A stretch of DNA of 52,796 bases from Bacteroidia bacterium (GTDB lineage Bacteria > Bacteroidota > Bacteroidia > SpSt-205), in assembly GCA_025057135.1 (NCBI GenBank), contig JANWXY010000020.1, forward strand, positions 1 through 52,796. The letters run 5' to 3'. The position numbers and the translations under genes are program-made. The notes under the pieces were generated by a model. The model was not told the origin of the DNA and searched no databases. It saw nothing but the letters and a program-made list of their open reading frames with translations. This document shows, in pieces, positions 16,958 to 25,267 of this stretch; position 1 is the stretch's first letter; the number at the start of each line of letters is the position of its first letter.

Positions 16958-18961
16958 CTACTCCACCACTAGGCGCAGGCCTTTGGTGTAGCCTTCATAA
17001 GTTACTCCAACGAAATACGTTCCCCTTGGAAGTTCAGGCAGAGGCGGTCGGAACTTATATCCGCCTGCTGGCACGACGTGTTCTCCTTGCCAGATAGTAC
17101 GACCACTCATATCTACGACCCGAATAGCTACTGGACCAGCTTTGGGCAGTTCTACCCTCAGGAGGGGAGTTTCTCTGGTTGGATTAGGGAAAATGGTAGC
17201 ATCCCAGAATGAGGGTTGATCGGTAGATGATACGGAGGTAGAGCTTGCGAGACGAGCGACGAGGCCTATGGCATAATCTACCGCTTCTAAATCTCTATAA
17301 GGCGCCCAGATTCCTCCTATGCCTTCCAGCGCACGACGAGAGATGGGGATTGTTTGGTCATCTACTATGATATTTATCCCAAAGTTTGGTGTGGGCGATG
17401 AGGGAGGTATTATATGAAATCCGACAGCGAGGCCGCTTCCTTGGGAAAAGTTGATAGGGGCTGTCAGCGGTACAATATAACGGCGCAGATAAAAGAACTT
17501 AGTCTGGCTCTGGTTGGTATAGAGCGCCAAGGAGTCTCCATTAGGAAACGCACTGACGTCCAGAGCCACGGAGTCTAACATTTGCCCGACACTGCCATTA
17601 GTAGGATTGTATGCATACACTTTTAGAACTACGGGACTATTGTTGGGGGAGTTGACTTCGTAAAACATATCAAAAGAAAGCGCATCCACTATGAGGTTTT
17701 GCGGAGCGACAAATGTCATACCATTGGGAAAGGATAGCCCCCCTCCGTCTTCATTTTGCACATCCCAAGCGCCGTCATCAAATCGCAAGATATACCTGCC
17801 GCCTGAGGCGGAGTCGCAGAAAACGACTTCTGCCTCATGCTGATTGTTTCCAGAGAAACCATCCGAAGCACCGATGATTCTTACGTTCTGACGGGCGATG
17901 TAACTACTCCTTTTGAGCTGAGGGTCTACATTCTGGTTAGTATTTAGAGGATTGTCATAGGTGACTGTATTCGCTGTACCCGGTGATATGCCACCTGCCC
18001 CGGGGGATATAACGACAGTATCTCTATAAATATCCGTTCCGCCTGCCGAAGGGAAAATACGGATTCTGGATTCCACTGAGTTTGTAATCGTCTGATTACC
18101 TGTATTGAGGACCCCTGCTTGGAGCTGGGGAGCATCGCCTCCGCGCAAGATGAATATGCCTTCACCTCTTTGATTCAGAGTCCAGTCAGCTTGTACATCT
18201 CTCACCGTACAAGAGAAGGTTCGTGGATGATATATCTTTATAGCGAAATCTTGAAAGTTGACAGGCCATGCAGCGGCGATATCCAAGCCCGACTGACCTG
18301 TTATATTCTCCATACCTACTACGTTGTAGTTTCCAGTGGCATAGGTTGCGTCATAGCCGGAGTCTATCCTCTTGTATTGCAGGAGAATAGTAGAGTCGTT
18401 GGGGTTCAAAATAAGTTGGAAACTATTGCGTCCATCCCAGTGCTGAGGTACGGCATCAGTCCAATATGGCACACTATCCCATGTGATTACAAACCGTCCC
18501 TGACCATCCACGCCATAGAGAACCTTCGCACCAGGAACGGGAAGTCCATTCACGTCCGTGAAAGTAAGGTCGGCTAAATAAACGGCTATCCATTCATTAG
18601 GGAGTGCCGTATTCGGAAAACGATTGAAAAACGGAGGACCGCCAGAGGACACATTTCGTCCTCGCCCGAAGGTAATGTATCCGTTAGAGCCGACGTAGAT
18701 GCGATTGTAGGTATTCCAGTAGAATACAAAGTTGAAGGGCAGGGTAATAGGGCCCACGTAGTTGTCGTCTCCGAGGCCAGTAATGATGTTTGGATTGCCG
18801 CCGTTCAGGGTACTCGGGTCTACCCATGAATAAGTCGGTGCTGAATCCACCACGGATGAGGCTGAGGTGTACCACCTATAGCCGCAGATGTCTCCTCCCG
18901 TAGGACTCGGTGCTTGGGCAAGCACTATCCCACTCAGGATACTCACTAAGGTGTATCGCAT
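16958..18961 (-). CDS. Secreted protein with T9SS type A sorting domain
   Basis: 667 residues. Signal peptide 1-16 (..GIVLA, then Gln). An N-terminal beta-rich domain contains a nidogen-like run (YNRIYVGSNGYITFGRG), followed by beta-sandwich segments (CARDB-like ADWTLNQRGEGIFILRGG) and a C-terminal T9SS domain in the last 80 residues (FPNPTRETPLLRVELP..GPVAIRVVDMSGRTIWQG.., ending GLRLVVE). No catalytic motif found. Probably a cell-surface or released protein. ATG 18961 is chosen because the signal peptide begins there and TATCTTTG stands 4 bases upstream; an in-frame ATG 17 codons upstream lies beyond the promoter. Confidence 0.85.
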   Translation of the reverse strand: MRYTLVSILSGIVLAQAPSPTGGDICGYRWYTSASSVVDSAPTYSWVDPSTLNGGNPNIITGLGDDNYVGPITLPFNFVFYWNTYNRIYVGSNGYITFGRGRNVSSGGPPFFNRFPNTALPNEWIAVYLADLTFTDVNGLPVPGAKVLYGVDGQGRFVITWDSVPYWTDAVPQHWDGRNSFQLILNPNDSTILLQYKRIDSGYDATYATGNYNVVGMENITGQSGLDIAAAWPVNFQDFAIKIYHPRTFSCTVRDVQADWTLNQRGEGIFILRGGDAPQLQAGVLNTGNQTITNSVESRIRIFPSAGGTDIYRDTVVISPGAGGISPGTANTVTYDNPLNTNQNVDPQLKRSSYIARQNVRIIGASDGFSGNNQHEAEVVFCDSASGGRYILRFDDGAWDVQNEDGGGLSFPNGMTFVAPQNLIVDALSFDMFYEVNSPNNSPVVLKVYAYNPTNGSVGQMLDSVALDVSAFPNGDSLALYTNQSQTKFFYLRRYIVPLTAPINFSQGSGLAVGFHIIPPSSPTPNFGINIIVDDQTIPISRRALEGIGGIWAPYRDLEAVDYAIGLVARLASSTSVSSTDQPSFWDATIFPNPTRETPLLRVELPKAGPVAIRVVDMSGRTIWQGEHVVPAGGYKFRPPLPELPRGTYFVGVTYEGYTKGLRLVVE

Positions 18962-18965
18962 ACAG

Positions 18966-18973
18966 CAAAGATA
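18966..18973 (-). promoter_or_regulatory. Promoter element TATCTTTG, 4 bases before ATG 18961
   Basis: Exact TAnnTTTG. The remaining 117 bp up to the Usp gene stop shows no gene or clear terminator. Confidence 0.7.
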
Positions 18974-19090
18974 GAGACTTTTTGATATGTCTGCTGGGTT
19001 TGGGTACTGCATGCTCTTTTTTTGGATTGTATCTTACATGAACGATAAATGCGTCATCCCCACAGAGGAGCGCGTCTTCAAAGCCCTACC

Positions 19091-19963
19091 CTATTTATGA
19101 CCTTTGAGGAAAAGTACGGGGACCTGCTGACTTAGGAGCCTGTCTGCGATTTTCCACTCTTCAAGGGCTTCTTCTGCGTCTATCGCCACCATGTCAGTCA
19201 AAAAGTCCTGCACCACATGTAGAGTGCCTTCTACCACATCTTTATCTGCATAAAGTAGACATTCTTCTGGGACAAAGTCAGGGTCTACATGGTCTATAAT
19301 GTAGTCGCACATCTCTAATACTTGACGCTGAAAAATGCGTTGGGTCGTGAAGTTAGAGGGCGTGTTTATTTTAGCACAGTATAAGGTTCCCTTGAGGTAA
19401 TGGATTAGCTGGATCAAGGGTTTCAGTAGGGCGAAGCTCTCTGTTTGCATGGAAGTCACCCATAGAATGCGTCTGGGAGGAATAACAAGTGGCGCTGATA
19501 AAAGCAGCACCGATATCGGTGAGCCCTCAATGATATCCCAGAGCGCTGTGGAGCCAAAAAATCTTTCCCATCGTTTGCGCTGCTTGAATATGAGGACCAA
19601 GAGAGCGAACGGTTCATTTTGCAGGTAGCTCAGTATCTCTTCGGCCGATAGCGCTACATCTAAGCTTTCTATGTGATAACTAATCTCAACCTCAGGAATT
19701 TTAGCTCCTAAGGTAGTGACATACGAGAGTAGCTTCTCCTCGGCTTGGGCTTTGGCGAGCTCTATCTGATGGAGGAAACTCTCTCCATACATCGGAGCCA
19801 AGCGTATTTTATCTGGGGAAAGGGCATGATAGAGCTTTAGATAAGTAGAGCTTTTCAGCCCTCGGAGGAGATGATAGATACTCAGAAGAATTTCCTCTTC
19901 ATTTGCAGAGTCTAGCGCTACAGGCGCCAGAATCCTAAACAAGTCGTTTCCAATCTGGGACAT
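19091..19963 (-). CDS. Tandem universal-stress-protein-like protein
   Basis: 290 residues. It begins like UspA proteins (GNDLFRILAPVALDSANEEEILLSIYHLL), has a first alpha/beta half ending in SPISVLLLSAPLVIPPRRILWV and a second half starting at that strand. This resembles two Usp folds in tandem. The ATP-binding G-x2-G-x9-G(S/T) motif is not visible in either half, so nucleotide binding is doubtful. Start ATG 19963 is set by homology; it lies 29 bases inside the end of the redoxin gene in another frame. Last gene of the tmRNA-downstream minus cluster. Confidence 0.65.
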   Translation of the reverse strand: MSQIGNDLFRILAPVALDSANEEEILLSIYHLLRGLKSSTYLKLYHALSPDKIRLAPMYGESFLHQIELAKAQAEEKLLSYVTTLGAKIPEVEISYHIESLDVALSAEEILSYLQNEPFALLVLIFKQRKRWERFFGSTALWDIIEGSPISVLLLSAPLVIPPRRILWVTSMQTESFALLKPLIQLIHYLKGTLYCAKINTPSNFTTQRIFQRQVLEMCDYIIDHVDPDFVPEECLLYADKDVVEGTLHVVQDFLTDMVAIDAEEALEEWKIADRLLSQQVPVLFLKGHK

Positions 19964-20468
19964 CGCTGAAACTTTTTGCGTAATAACTCCATACCAACTT
20001 ACCTTGTCTGAAAAGAAAGGTCGCGTGTAAAATCCATGGGTCCGCCTTGGGACGGTCATTTGAAAGGCCCCGGCGAGTAAGCGTCCAAAATCGCAGGAGG
20101 TTGCCAAGCTTAAGCTGCCGCCAAGGAGAAGCGCGAGGCACCTGAAAAAGTTTATACAGATGCAGTTCAGGGTCCGCAATGAAAGCCGCTTCTGGATAAA
20201 ACTTTTGGAAAAAAGCTACTCCTTCCTCGTAGGTATTTGGATGAATGAATATAAGCTTTGGTCTAGTCTCTCCATTCCAGCGGTTTATAAAAGTGCGAAT
20301 ATCCTGCACGAGCCCTTTACAGTATATACAGCCTAAATGGCGTAAAAACTGCAGCCAAACATACGGGGCACAGTTCAGCACCTCTGATAGTGTGGCAAAA
20401 GGTAGATTGTAAATCTTCAAGGGCTGCGAGTAGGCTTGAAGGAGCTTATCGCTTATAGCAGTCGGCAT
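19935..20468 (-). CDS. Thioredoxin-fold redoxin (AhpC/TSA_2, PRXL2-like)
   Basis: 177 residues. A peroxiredoxin-like fold: a strand-helix start with a CxxC site Cys47-Cys50 (FLRHLGCIYC), then KLIFIHPNTYEEGVAFFQKFYPEA and a second half with FIADPELHLYKLFQVPRAS, typical of the AhpC/TSA_2 group, and a closing strand WILHATFLFRQGKLVWSYYAKSFSDVPDW. Probable thiol-disulfide or peroxide chemistry in the cytoplasm (no signal peptide). The gene starts 16 bases inside the end of the phosphatase gene. Confidence 0.75.
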   Translation of the reverse strand: MPTAISDKLLQAYSQPLKIYNLPFATLSEVLNCAPYVWLQFLRHLGCIYCKGLVQDIRTFINRWNGETRPKLIFIHPNTYEEGVAFFQKFYPEAAFIADPELHLYKLFQVPRASPWRQLKLGNLLRFWTLTRRGLSNDRPKADPWILHATFLFRQGKLVWSYYAKSFSDVPDWKRLV

Positions 20469-21748
20469 ACGAGGAGGCTGGTATCGTCCTCTGGCGGGAG
20501 GTTGCCCCGATAACCTTCCCAGAAAAATCGTACCTGAGCTAATAAGGACTCGGCGCTACTGATAGTGCAGCCCCGCAAGTGGCTTCGCAGACGATCTATA
20601 CCGAGCTGTTCTCCCTGGGAGTTAGTCTGCTCTATCAAGCCGTCAGTGTAAGCAAATAGTACATCATTTGCTGAGAGATTCATGACTATTGGCTCGGTAC
20701 CCGGCGGAATCACTTCATCCAGTAGAGATAAACCTAAAACGGTGTGTGTAGCCGGCAAATCAACTGTTTTGCCTTCGCGCAGGAGGAAGGCAGGTTGATG
20801 ACCAGCGTTGAGGTACCGCAGAGTCGCAGTTTGGGAGTCTTTCAGTTCTATTTCACCGATAAAAAGTGTGACAAAACCATCTTCTTCTCCATACAGCTGG
20901 AGGAGGCGACGATGCAGCTGATTTAGGAGGCGTGGCAAAGGCGTACCAAGCTCTGCTAAGGTTCTAATCTGCCCTTGCACATTAGACATGACGATGGCGG
21001 CAGAAATGCCCTTGCCTGAGACGTCCCCAATATAAAATAGGACGCGATTATTGTCCAAGGGAATAAACTCAAACAGGTCTCCACCGATACCTCCATGAGA
21101 AATATGAAAGGTCGCAGTGTCTAATCGCTTGTGAATAGTAGGGAGGGACGAGGAGAGAATTCGGCGCTGGATTCTTGAGGCGACGGCGATCTCTTGTTCC
21201 TGAGCGCGTTGACGCAGTTTTAGAATCTCTGCTTGCTGCTGCTGCTCTTGAAAGAAAGAGTTTTCCAAGTATACAGTGATGAGGCTGCCTATGATTTCTA
21301 AATAGAGCAGGTCGTTAGCTTTTTCCTCTTCGGTATCCGCAAATTCACCCAGGAGCCACCATGCCCGCGGTTCAACGATGCGCACCCGTGTCGTAGGACC
21401 GACATATCTACCCAGCGGCATGACAATATCCGCTCCCATGTGGGCGATAAAGCTTCCATCCTTGGGAATGCTCGTGGTGGTATAGGTGATACACTCTTTC
21501 AGTGCTTCCTGAGAAATGCTGGGGAAGTTGTGAAAATATGCCAGCTTGGGCTGGTGCTCAGGCGTGAATGTGTGGATATAGGCAAGCCGTTGTACTCCAA
21601 ACCGACTCCTCAGGATGGAAGCTACCGATATGAGTAGCGCAGTATCACGAATTCGGGGGGCTAATAAGCGGACGACCTCTTGGACAGCCTCCACCTCTCC
21701 TCGTCGAAGCTCCAGCTCTCGTATGAGCTGCTGGGTGGAGAAGGGCAT
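20453..21748 (-). CDS. PP2C/SpoIIE-type serine phosphatase with N-terminal sensor region
   Basis: 431 residues. The N-terminal 160 residues look like a degenerate GAF-type sensor; a coiled coil follows at about 160-200 (Q-rich ..EQQQQAEILKLRQRAQEQEI). The SpoIIE/RsbU phosphatase domain at about 205-430 has the metal-binding motifs GGDLFEFI, IGDVSGKGISAAIVM, YLNAGHQPAFLL, FAYTDGLIEQ and DDTSLLV. Such enzymes dephosphorylate anti-sigma antagonists; no anti-sigma or STAS gene lies nearby. ATG 21748 sits 4 bases after the permease stop. A longer frame from 21799 would overlap the permease and is less likely. Confidence 0.88.
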   Translation of the reverse strand: MPFSTQQLIRELELRRGEVEAVQEVVRLLAPRIRDTALLISVASILRSRFGVQRLAYIHTFTPEHQPKLAYFHNFPSISQEALKECITYTTTSIPKDGSFIAHMGADIVMPLGRYVGPTTRVRIVEPRAWWLLGEFADTEEEKANDLLYLEIIGSLITVYLENSFFQEQQQQAEILKLRQRAQEQEIAVASRIQRRILSSSLPTIHKRLDTATFHISHGGIGGDLFEFIPLDNNRVLFYIGDVSGKGISAAIVMSNVQGQIRTLAELGTPLPRLLNQLHRRLLQLYGEEDGFVTLFIGEIELKDSQTATLRYLNAGHQPAFLLREGKTVDLPATHTVLGLSLLDEVIPPGTEPIVMNLSANDVLFAYTDGLIEQTNSQGEQLGIDRLRSHLRGCTISSAESLLAQVRFFWEGYRGNLPPEDDTSLLVCRLL

Positions 21749-21752
21749 TGGA

Positions 21753-22514
21753 CTATCCGAGAGCGTTGCGCCCATAGTTAGCCTGCGAATATACGACAAA
21801 AACTGTTCCGCTCAGCAGTAAAGCCGAAAGTATGCCTTGAAGTTGTCCCTGGGGCAAAGTAAGCCAGCTAATGGCTTCAAATAGCAAAACTCCCAGACTG
21901 GCATGAGGAGGTCCTACGCTCAACCCCACAAAACCTAAGCCGGCCTCTATCAAAATAGCCGTCGCAAAAACCTGCAGAAACTGAACCCCCAGAATAGAAG
22001 AGAGAACAGGCAGTACATGCCTAAGCAAGAGTCGAAGGGGAGGCAGTCCTAACGCTTTTCCCGCTTCTATAAAAGGCTGTCCCCATAAACGGCGAGTTTC
22101 TATTCGAATGAGGCGAGCGGTTTCTGTCCAGGTGCTTAGCCCAATAGATAAGAAAAGTGTGAGTAGGTTTTTCCCTCCCACAAAAGCTAAAAGACTCGCC
22201 CAAAGCAAAGCGGGGACTACCCATACGGACTGTAGAAAAATAGAAAGCATTTCATCTATCCAACCAGTACGGCTACCCATCAGTAGACCAATGGCAGTTC
22301 CGAGGGTGATGCTCAGCGCAGCCGATCCCATACCTATAAGGAGGCTAAGGGTCCATCCTCGGAGCAGACGCACGAGTAAGTCGCGTCCAAGAGGATCAGT
22401 GCCCAGCCACGGGCCCCCAAGCTTAGGCGCACATAATAGACAGTTCGTTTCCATGGGTAGATAGTAAGCTACCCCCATCATAATCATGAAGGGGATTAGC
22501 CAGATGTATCGCAA
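21753..22514 (-). CDS. DppC/OppC-type ABC transporter permease
   Basis: About 253 residues. One N-terminal membrane segment, then GTDPLGRDLLVRLLRGW.SLLIG typical of peptide/nickel permease 2, and the ABC-interaction EAA loop EAGKALGLPPLRLLLRHVLPVL. Five to six membrane helices in all. No companion permease, ATPase or binding protein gene is adjacent, so it must pair with genes elsewhere. The frame opens with TTG at 22514, only one base after the tmRNA 3' end; ATG 22487 is the alternative but would shorten the first membrane helix. Confidence 0.8.
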   Translation of the reverse strand: MRYIWLIPFMIMMGVAYYLPMETNCLLCAPKLGGPWLGTDPLGRDLLVRLLRGWTLSLLIGMGSAALSITLGTAIGLLMGSRTGWIDEMLSIFLQSVWVVPALLWASLLAFVGGKNLLTLFLSIGLSTWTETARLIRIETRRLWGQPFIEAGKALGLPPLRLLLRHVLPVLSSILGVQFLQVFATAILIEAGLGFVGLSVGPPHASLGVLLFEAISWLTLPQGQLQGILSALLLSGTVFVVYSQANYGRNALG

Positions 22515-22515
22515 G

Positions 22516-22861
22516 TGGAGGTGGCGGGACTCGAACCCGCGTCCAGACTGAGGTACCTGCGATGGCCCTACATGCTTAGCCCTTATAGGATGTCGGAGGG
22601 GCTATCTAAGGGCAAATAGCTTACCCTCCCTAGCCCTTCTATGTCGGTAAGTGCCAGGGCGCTCACTTACCCTAGCCTGATTTGACCCTCAAGGACAGTT
22701 CAGCCTCAGGCGGGGCCTCCCTGCCCTTGCGCTACCTGAGATTAGGCAGCGAGAGCGTAAGAAGTTTCGGCACTTCTTGTGCGGTTGCCCTTTTGAGAGG
22801 AGGACAACGAACCTCGCATGCACCATACGCTTTCCCTTAGCTGTCAAAGCCTTTCACCCCC
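22516..22861 (-). ncRNA. ssrA: tmRNA (transfer-messenger RNA)
   Basis: 346 nt, one-piece. The 5' end GGGGGTG pairs with 3' CACCTCC (one G-U), the T-arm CGCGGGTTCGAGTCCCGC precedes it, the discriminator is A and CCA is not encoded. The tag reading frame at 22789-22742 gives GNRTRSAETSYALAA and TAA; the resume codon is inferred as GGC. The ending YALAA is typical of tmRNA degradation tags. Pseudoknot-rich GC stems fill the region between tag and 3' domain. It rescues stalled ribosomes with SmpB. Confidence 0.93.
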
Positions 22862-22871
22862 TTGGCGTACG

Positions 22872-22879
22872 CAAATATA
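22872..22879 (-). promoter_or_regulatory. Promoter element TATATTTG for tmRNA
   Basis: Exact TAnnTTTG, 10 bases before the mature 5' end. The 143 bp between this and the thiG stop show no gene. Confidence 0.7.
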
Positions 22880-23022
22880 AAACTTTTTGTTCAAAACGTA
22901 TCAACTCCCAAAGCCAGCCTCAGGTCCTCATGACACACTGATTGGGGAAGCACGAGCTAATTATCAAGGGCATAAATGAAGCGTGGGCATCCATGACCAC
23001 TTCTCCGAAAGACTCCCCCAAG

Positions 23023-23799
23023 TCAGCTCCAAGGTAGTCCTTCTATGGGACTACTCGGGCGCGCATATGAAACGCGCGGAATGCGTCCTGCATGATAAGC
23101 CTTGCGTCCTGCTTCTACAGCGAGACGCATAGCTTCTGCCATAAGGACTGGGTGCTGAGCTTCAGCAATAGCTGTATTGACGAGTATGCCGTCATAGCCC
23201 ATCTCCATAGCTATCGCAGCATCCGATGGGCTACCTATGCCCGCATCTATGATAAGGGGAGTATGCGGAAGTTTATGACGAATGAGGGCTAACCTCTCAG
23301 GGTCTCGGATGCCCTGTCCGCTGCCAATAGGTGCAGCTAAGGGCATAACAGCAGCACATCCAGCCTCAGCCAGCCGCTGGCATACCATCGGATCATCAGG
23401 TGCATACGCTAAAACGATAAATCCGCGTTTCACGAGCTCACGAGCCGCTGAAAGAAGTTCTTCAGGATCAGGCCACAGAGTATGCTCATCTCCGATAACC
23501 TCCAGCTTTATCCAGTTTGTTTGAAGAGCCTCCTTAGAAAGCTCGGCTAAAAACACAGCCTCCTCAGCAGTATAACATCCTGCCGTGTTGGGCAAAAGGC
23601 GAAAACGCCCGACGAGAAGGTCTAAGAAAGTCTCCTGTGGGGCACGAAGATTGAGTCGGCGGACAGACACGGTTACCAGCCCAGCATGTGCCGCCTCTAA
23701 GGCTTGAAGCATTACTTGCGGGGAAGGATAGCGGGATGTACCCACCCACAGGCGACTATGAATAGTTTCTCCGGCAATAATCAGCGGGTCGGCTACCAT
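23023..23799 (-). CDS. thiG: Thiazole synthase
   Basis: 258 residues. A TIM barrel that makes the thiazole phosphate of thiamine from deoxyxylulose phosphate, dehydroglycine and ThiS thiocarboxylate. Visible: LWVGTSRYPS, VSVRRLN, the Schiff-base Lys in NWIKLEVIGD, the phosphate-binding IIDAGIGSPSDAAIAMEMGYDGILVNTAIA, and the C-terminal AEAMRLAVEAGRKAYHAGRIPR..YA. The start overlaps the aldehyde dehydrogenase stop by 7 bases. No thiS, thiF, thiH or TPP riboswitch is seen nearby. Confidence 0.95.
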   Translation of the reverse strand: MVADPLIIAGETIHSRLWVGTSRYPSPQVMLQALEAAHAGLVTVSVRRLNLRAPQETFLDLLVGRFRLLPNTAGCYTAEEAVFLAELSKEALQTNWIKLEVIGDEHTLWPDPEELLSAARELVKRGFIVLAYAPDDPMVCQRLAEAGCAAVMPLAAPIGSGQGIRDPERLALIRHKLPHTPLIIDAGIGSPSDAAIAMEMGYDGILVNTAIAEAQHPVLMAEAMRLAVEAGRKAYHAGRIPRVSYARPSSPIEGLPWS

Positions 23800-25208
23800 A
23801 TTAGAGCTTTGGGTTCGGTGTATTCTAAGATAGCGTATTTGACGCCTTCTCGTCCTATTCCAGATTCTTTGACCCCTCCATAAGGCGCGGAGTCTATGCG
23901 GAAGGTCGGCGGAGCATTATGTACTACACCGCCGACCTCTAACTCGCTGAATGCGCGCTTGAGGAGCGCTTCTGATTGGGTATATATTCCAGCCTGTAAT
24001 CCAAAAGGCGAAAGATTTACCAGCCTAAAAGCCTCATCTATGGAAGTATAAGAGCGTATCTCAGCAAATGGCGCAAAAGCCTCTTCTCTGGATAGGTGAG
24101 CCTCAGAGGGGACATCTGTCATTAGTACGGGTGAAATCAAGCGTCTATCGGGGTCTATGGTAGGCGAGATAAGTTCTTTTGCGCCACCCATCCGAGCTTC
24201 TGTGAGCCAATCTTGCACCCGATTGAAGCTTTTCTGGTCTATCAAGCTGCTCAGGTGTACGGCTTCATCCAAGGGGTCGCCTATTTGAAGGGTATGGACA
24301 GCTTCAAGGTAAGCCTCTAAGAACGCTTCATACAGCATCTGCTGTACGAAAATCCGCTGGACCGAGATACATACCTGCCCAGCGTACAAGTATGCAGCCT
24401 CAGCTATCGCCTGTGCTGCTTTTTGCAAGTCGGGAGGATCATGAACAATAACCGCAGCACTCCCTCCTAACTCTAAAAGAACCTTCTTTCGGGTGGCTAT
24501 GCTTTGTAAATGCCACCCGACAGCTGCGCTTCCCGTAAAGGAAAGTAGCCGAAAAGCGGGTGAGCGCACCAATCCTTCTGCTAGTGGTACATCTACACAT
24601 ACCACGCTGAGGGCTTCGGGTGGCCATCCTGCGGAAAGAAGGGCTTCCGCCAGCTTATATGCCGTAAGCGGTGCTTGAGGGGCCGGCTTGAGGGTGATGG
24701 CTGCCCCAGCGACGATTGCAGGGATGACCTTGTGTAAAACCAGATTGAGTGGAAAATTAAATGGAGTGATAGCCAAGAGCGGCCCTACGGGTACTCGTCG
24801 TACAAGTATCCATCGGTCGTTTCCAGCGGGCGAAACATCACCCGGTAGGATTTCCCCTTCCAACACTCTCACGAGATCACGCCCCATACTGATTGTTAGC
24901 ATAGCTCTCTGCACTTCTAAACGCGCATATCGTAGGGGCTTGGCAGCCTCACGAGCAATTAGCTGAGCGATTTCCTCGCTACTTTCTTCAAGCCACCTTA
25001 GGAGCCGTTGTAGAATCTCGTACCGCTTATGTACCGGAAGGTGCTTAGCGGCCCTATGGGCACGCGGCTGATATTGTATGATATGATGGATGTGTTCTGA
25101 TTGCGCATATGCTACCTCTGCCAGCACCTCTCCCCCATAAGGAGCCAAGAGCGGCCGAAGGATAGGCGAGGGTTTCCATTCACCCATGATGAGTAGGGGC
25201 TGCATCAT
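23793..25208 (-). CDS. Aldehyde dehydrogenase family protein
   Basis: 471 residues, family length. The nicotinamide-binding fold has TPFNFPLNLVLHKVIPAIVAG and LLSFTGSAAVGWHL. The active-site general base Glu is in LLELGGSAAVIV, nucleophile Cys in YAGQVCISVQR, and the distal motif EEAFAPFAEI. It ends with PYGGVKESGIGREGVKYAILEYTEPKAL. It oxidises an aldehyde with NAD(P); the closest visible subgroup is glyceraldehyde- or succinate-semialdehyde-like, substrate unknown. A near-consensus TACCTTTC (25218-25225) lies 9 bases before ATG 25208. Cotranscribed with thiG. Confidence 0.9.
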   Translation of the reverse strand: MMQPLLIMGEWKPSPILRPLLAPYGGEVLAEVAYAQSEHIHHIIQYQPRAHRAAKHLPVHKRYEILQRLLRWLEESSEEIAQLIAREAAKPLRYARLEVQRAMLTISMGRDLVRVLEGEILPGDVSPAGNDRWILVRRVPVGPLLAITPFNFPLNLVLHKVIPAIVAGAAITLKPAPQAPLTAYKLAEALLSAGWPPEALSVVCVDVPLAEGLVRSPAFRLLSFTGSAAVGWHLQSIATRKKVLLELGGSAAVIVHDPPDLQKAAQAIAEAAYLYAGQVCISVQRIFVQQMLYEAFLEAYLEAVHTLQIGDPLDEAVHLSSLIDQKSFNRVQDWLTEARMGGAKELISPTIDPDRRLISPVLMTDVPSEAHLSREEAFAPFAEIRSYTSIDEAFRLVNLSPFGLQAGIYTQSEALLKRAFSELEVGGVVHNAPPTFRIDSAPYGGVKESGIGREGVKYAILEYTEPKALIW

Positions 25209-25255
25209 GACTCATCAGAAAGGTACAAATATCCCACTCATGTCCTTGTAAGAGC

Positions 25256-25263
25256 TACTTTTG
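25256..25263 (+). promoter_or_regulatory. Promoter element TACTTTTG, 4 bases before GTG 25268
   Basis: Exact TAnnTTTG. It favours the second of two tandem GTG codons as the start. Confidence 0.65.
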
Positions 25264-25267
25264 GGTG

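Noticed and set aside
18119-18577. 152-codon plus-strand ORF antisense to the T9SS cargo gene
   Set aside because: Antisense shadow of a well-supported gene, with no family motif and no promoter octamer.
21753-22514. A complete peptide ABC transporter operon
   Set aside because: Only the DppC-like permease is present; no DppB, ATPase or binding-protein gene adjoins it.
22880-23022. TPP riboswitch near thiG
   Set aside because: This gap is downstream of thiG, and upstream lies the overlapping aldehyde dehydrogenase gene; no THI-box pattern is visible in the aldehyde dehydrogenase leader.
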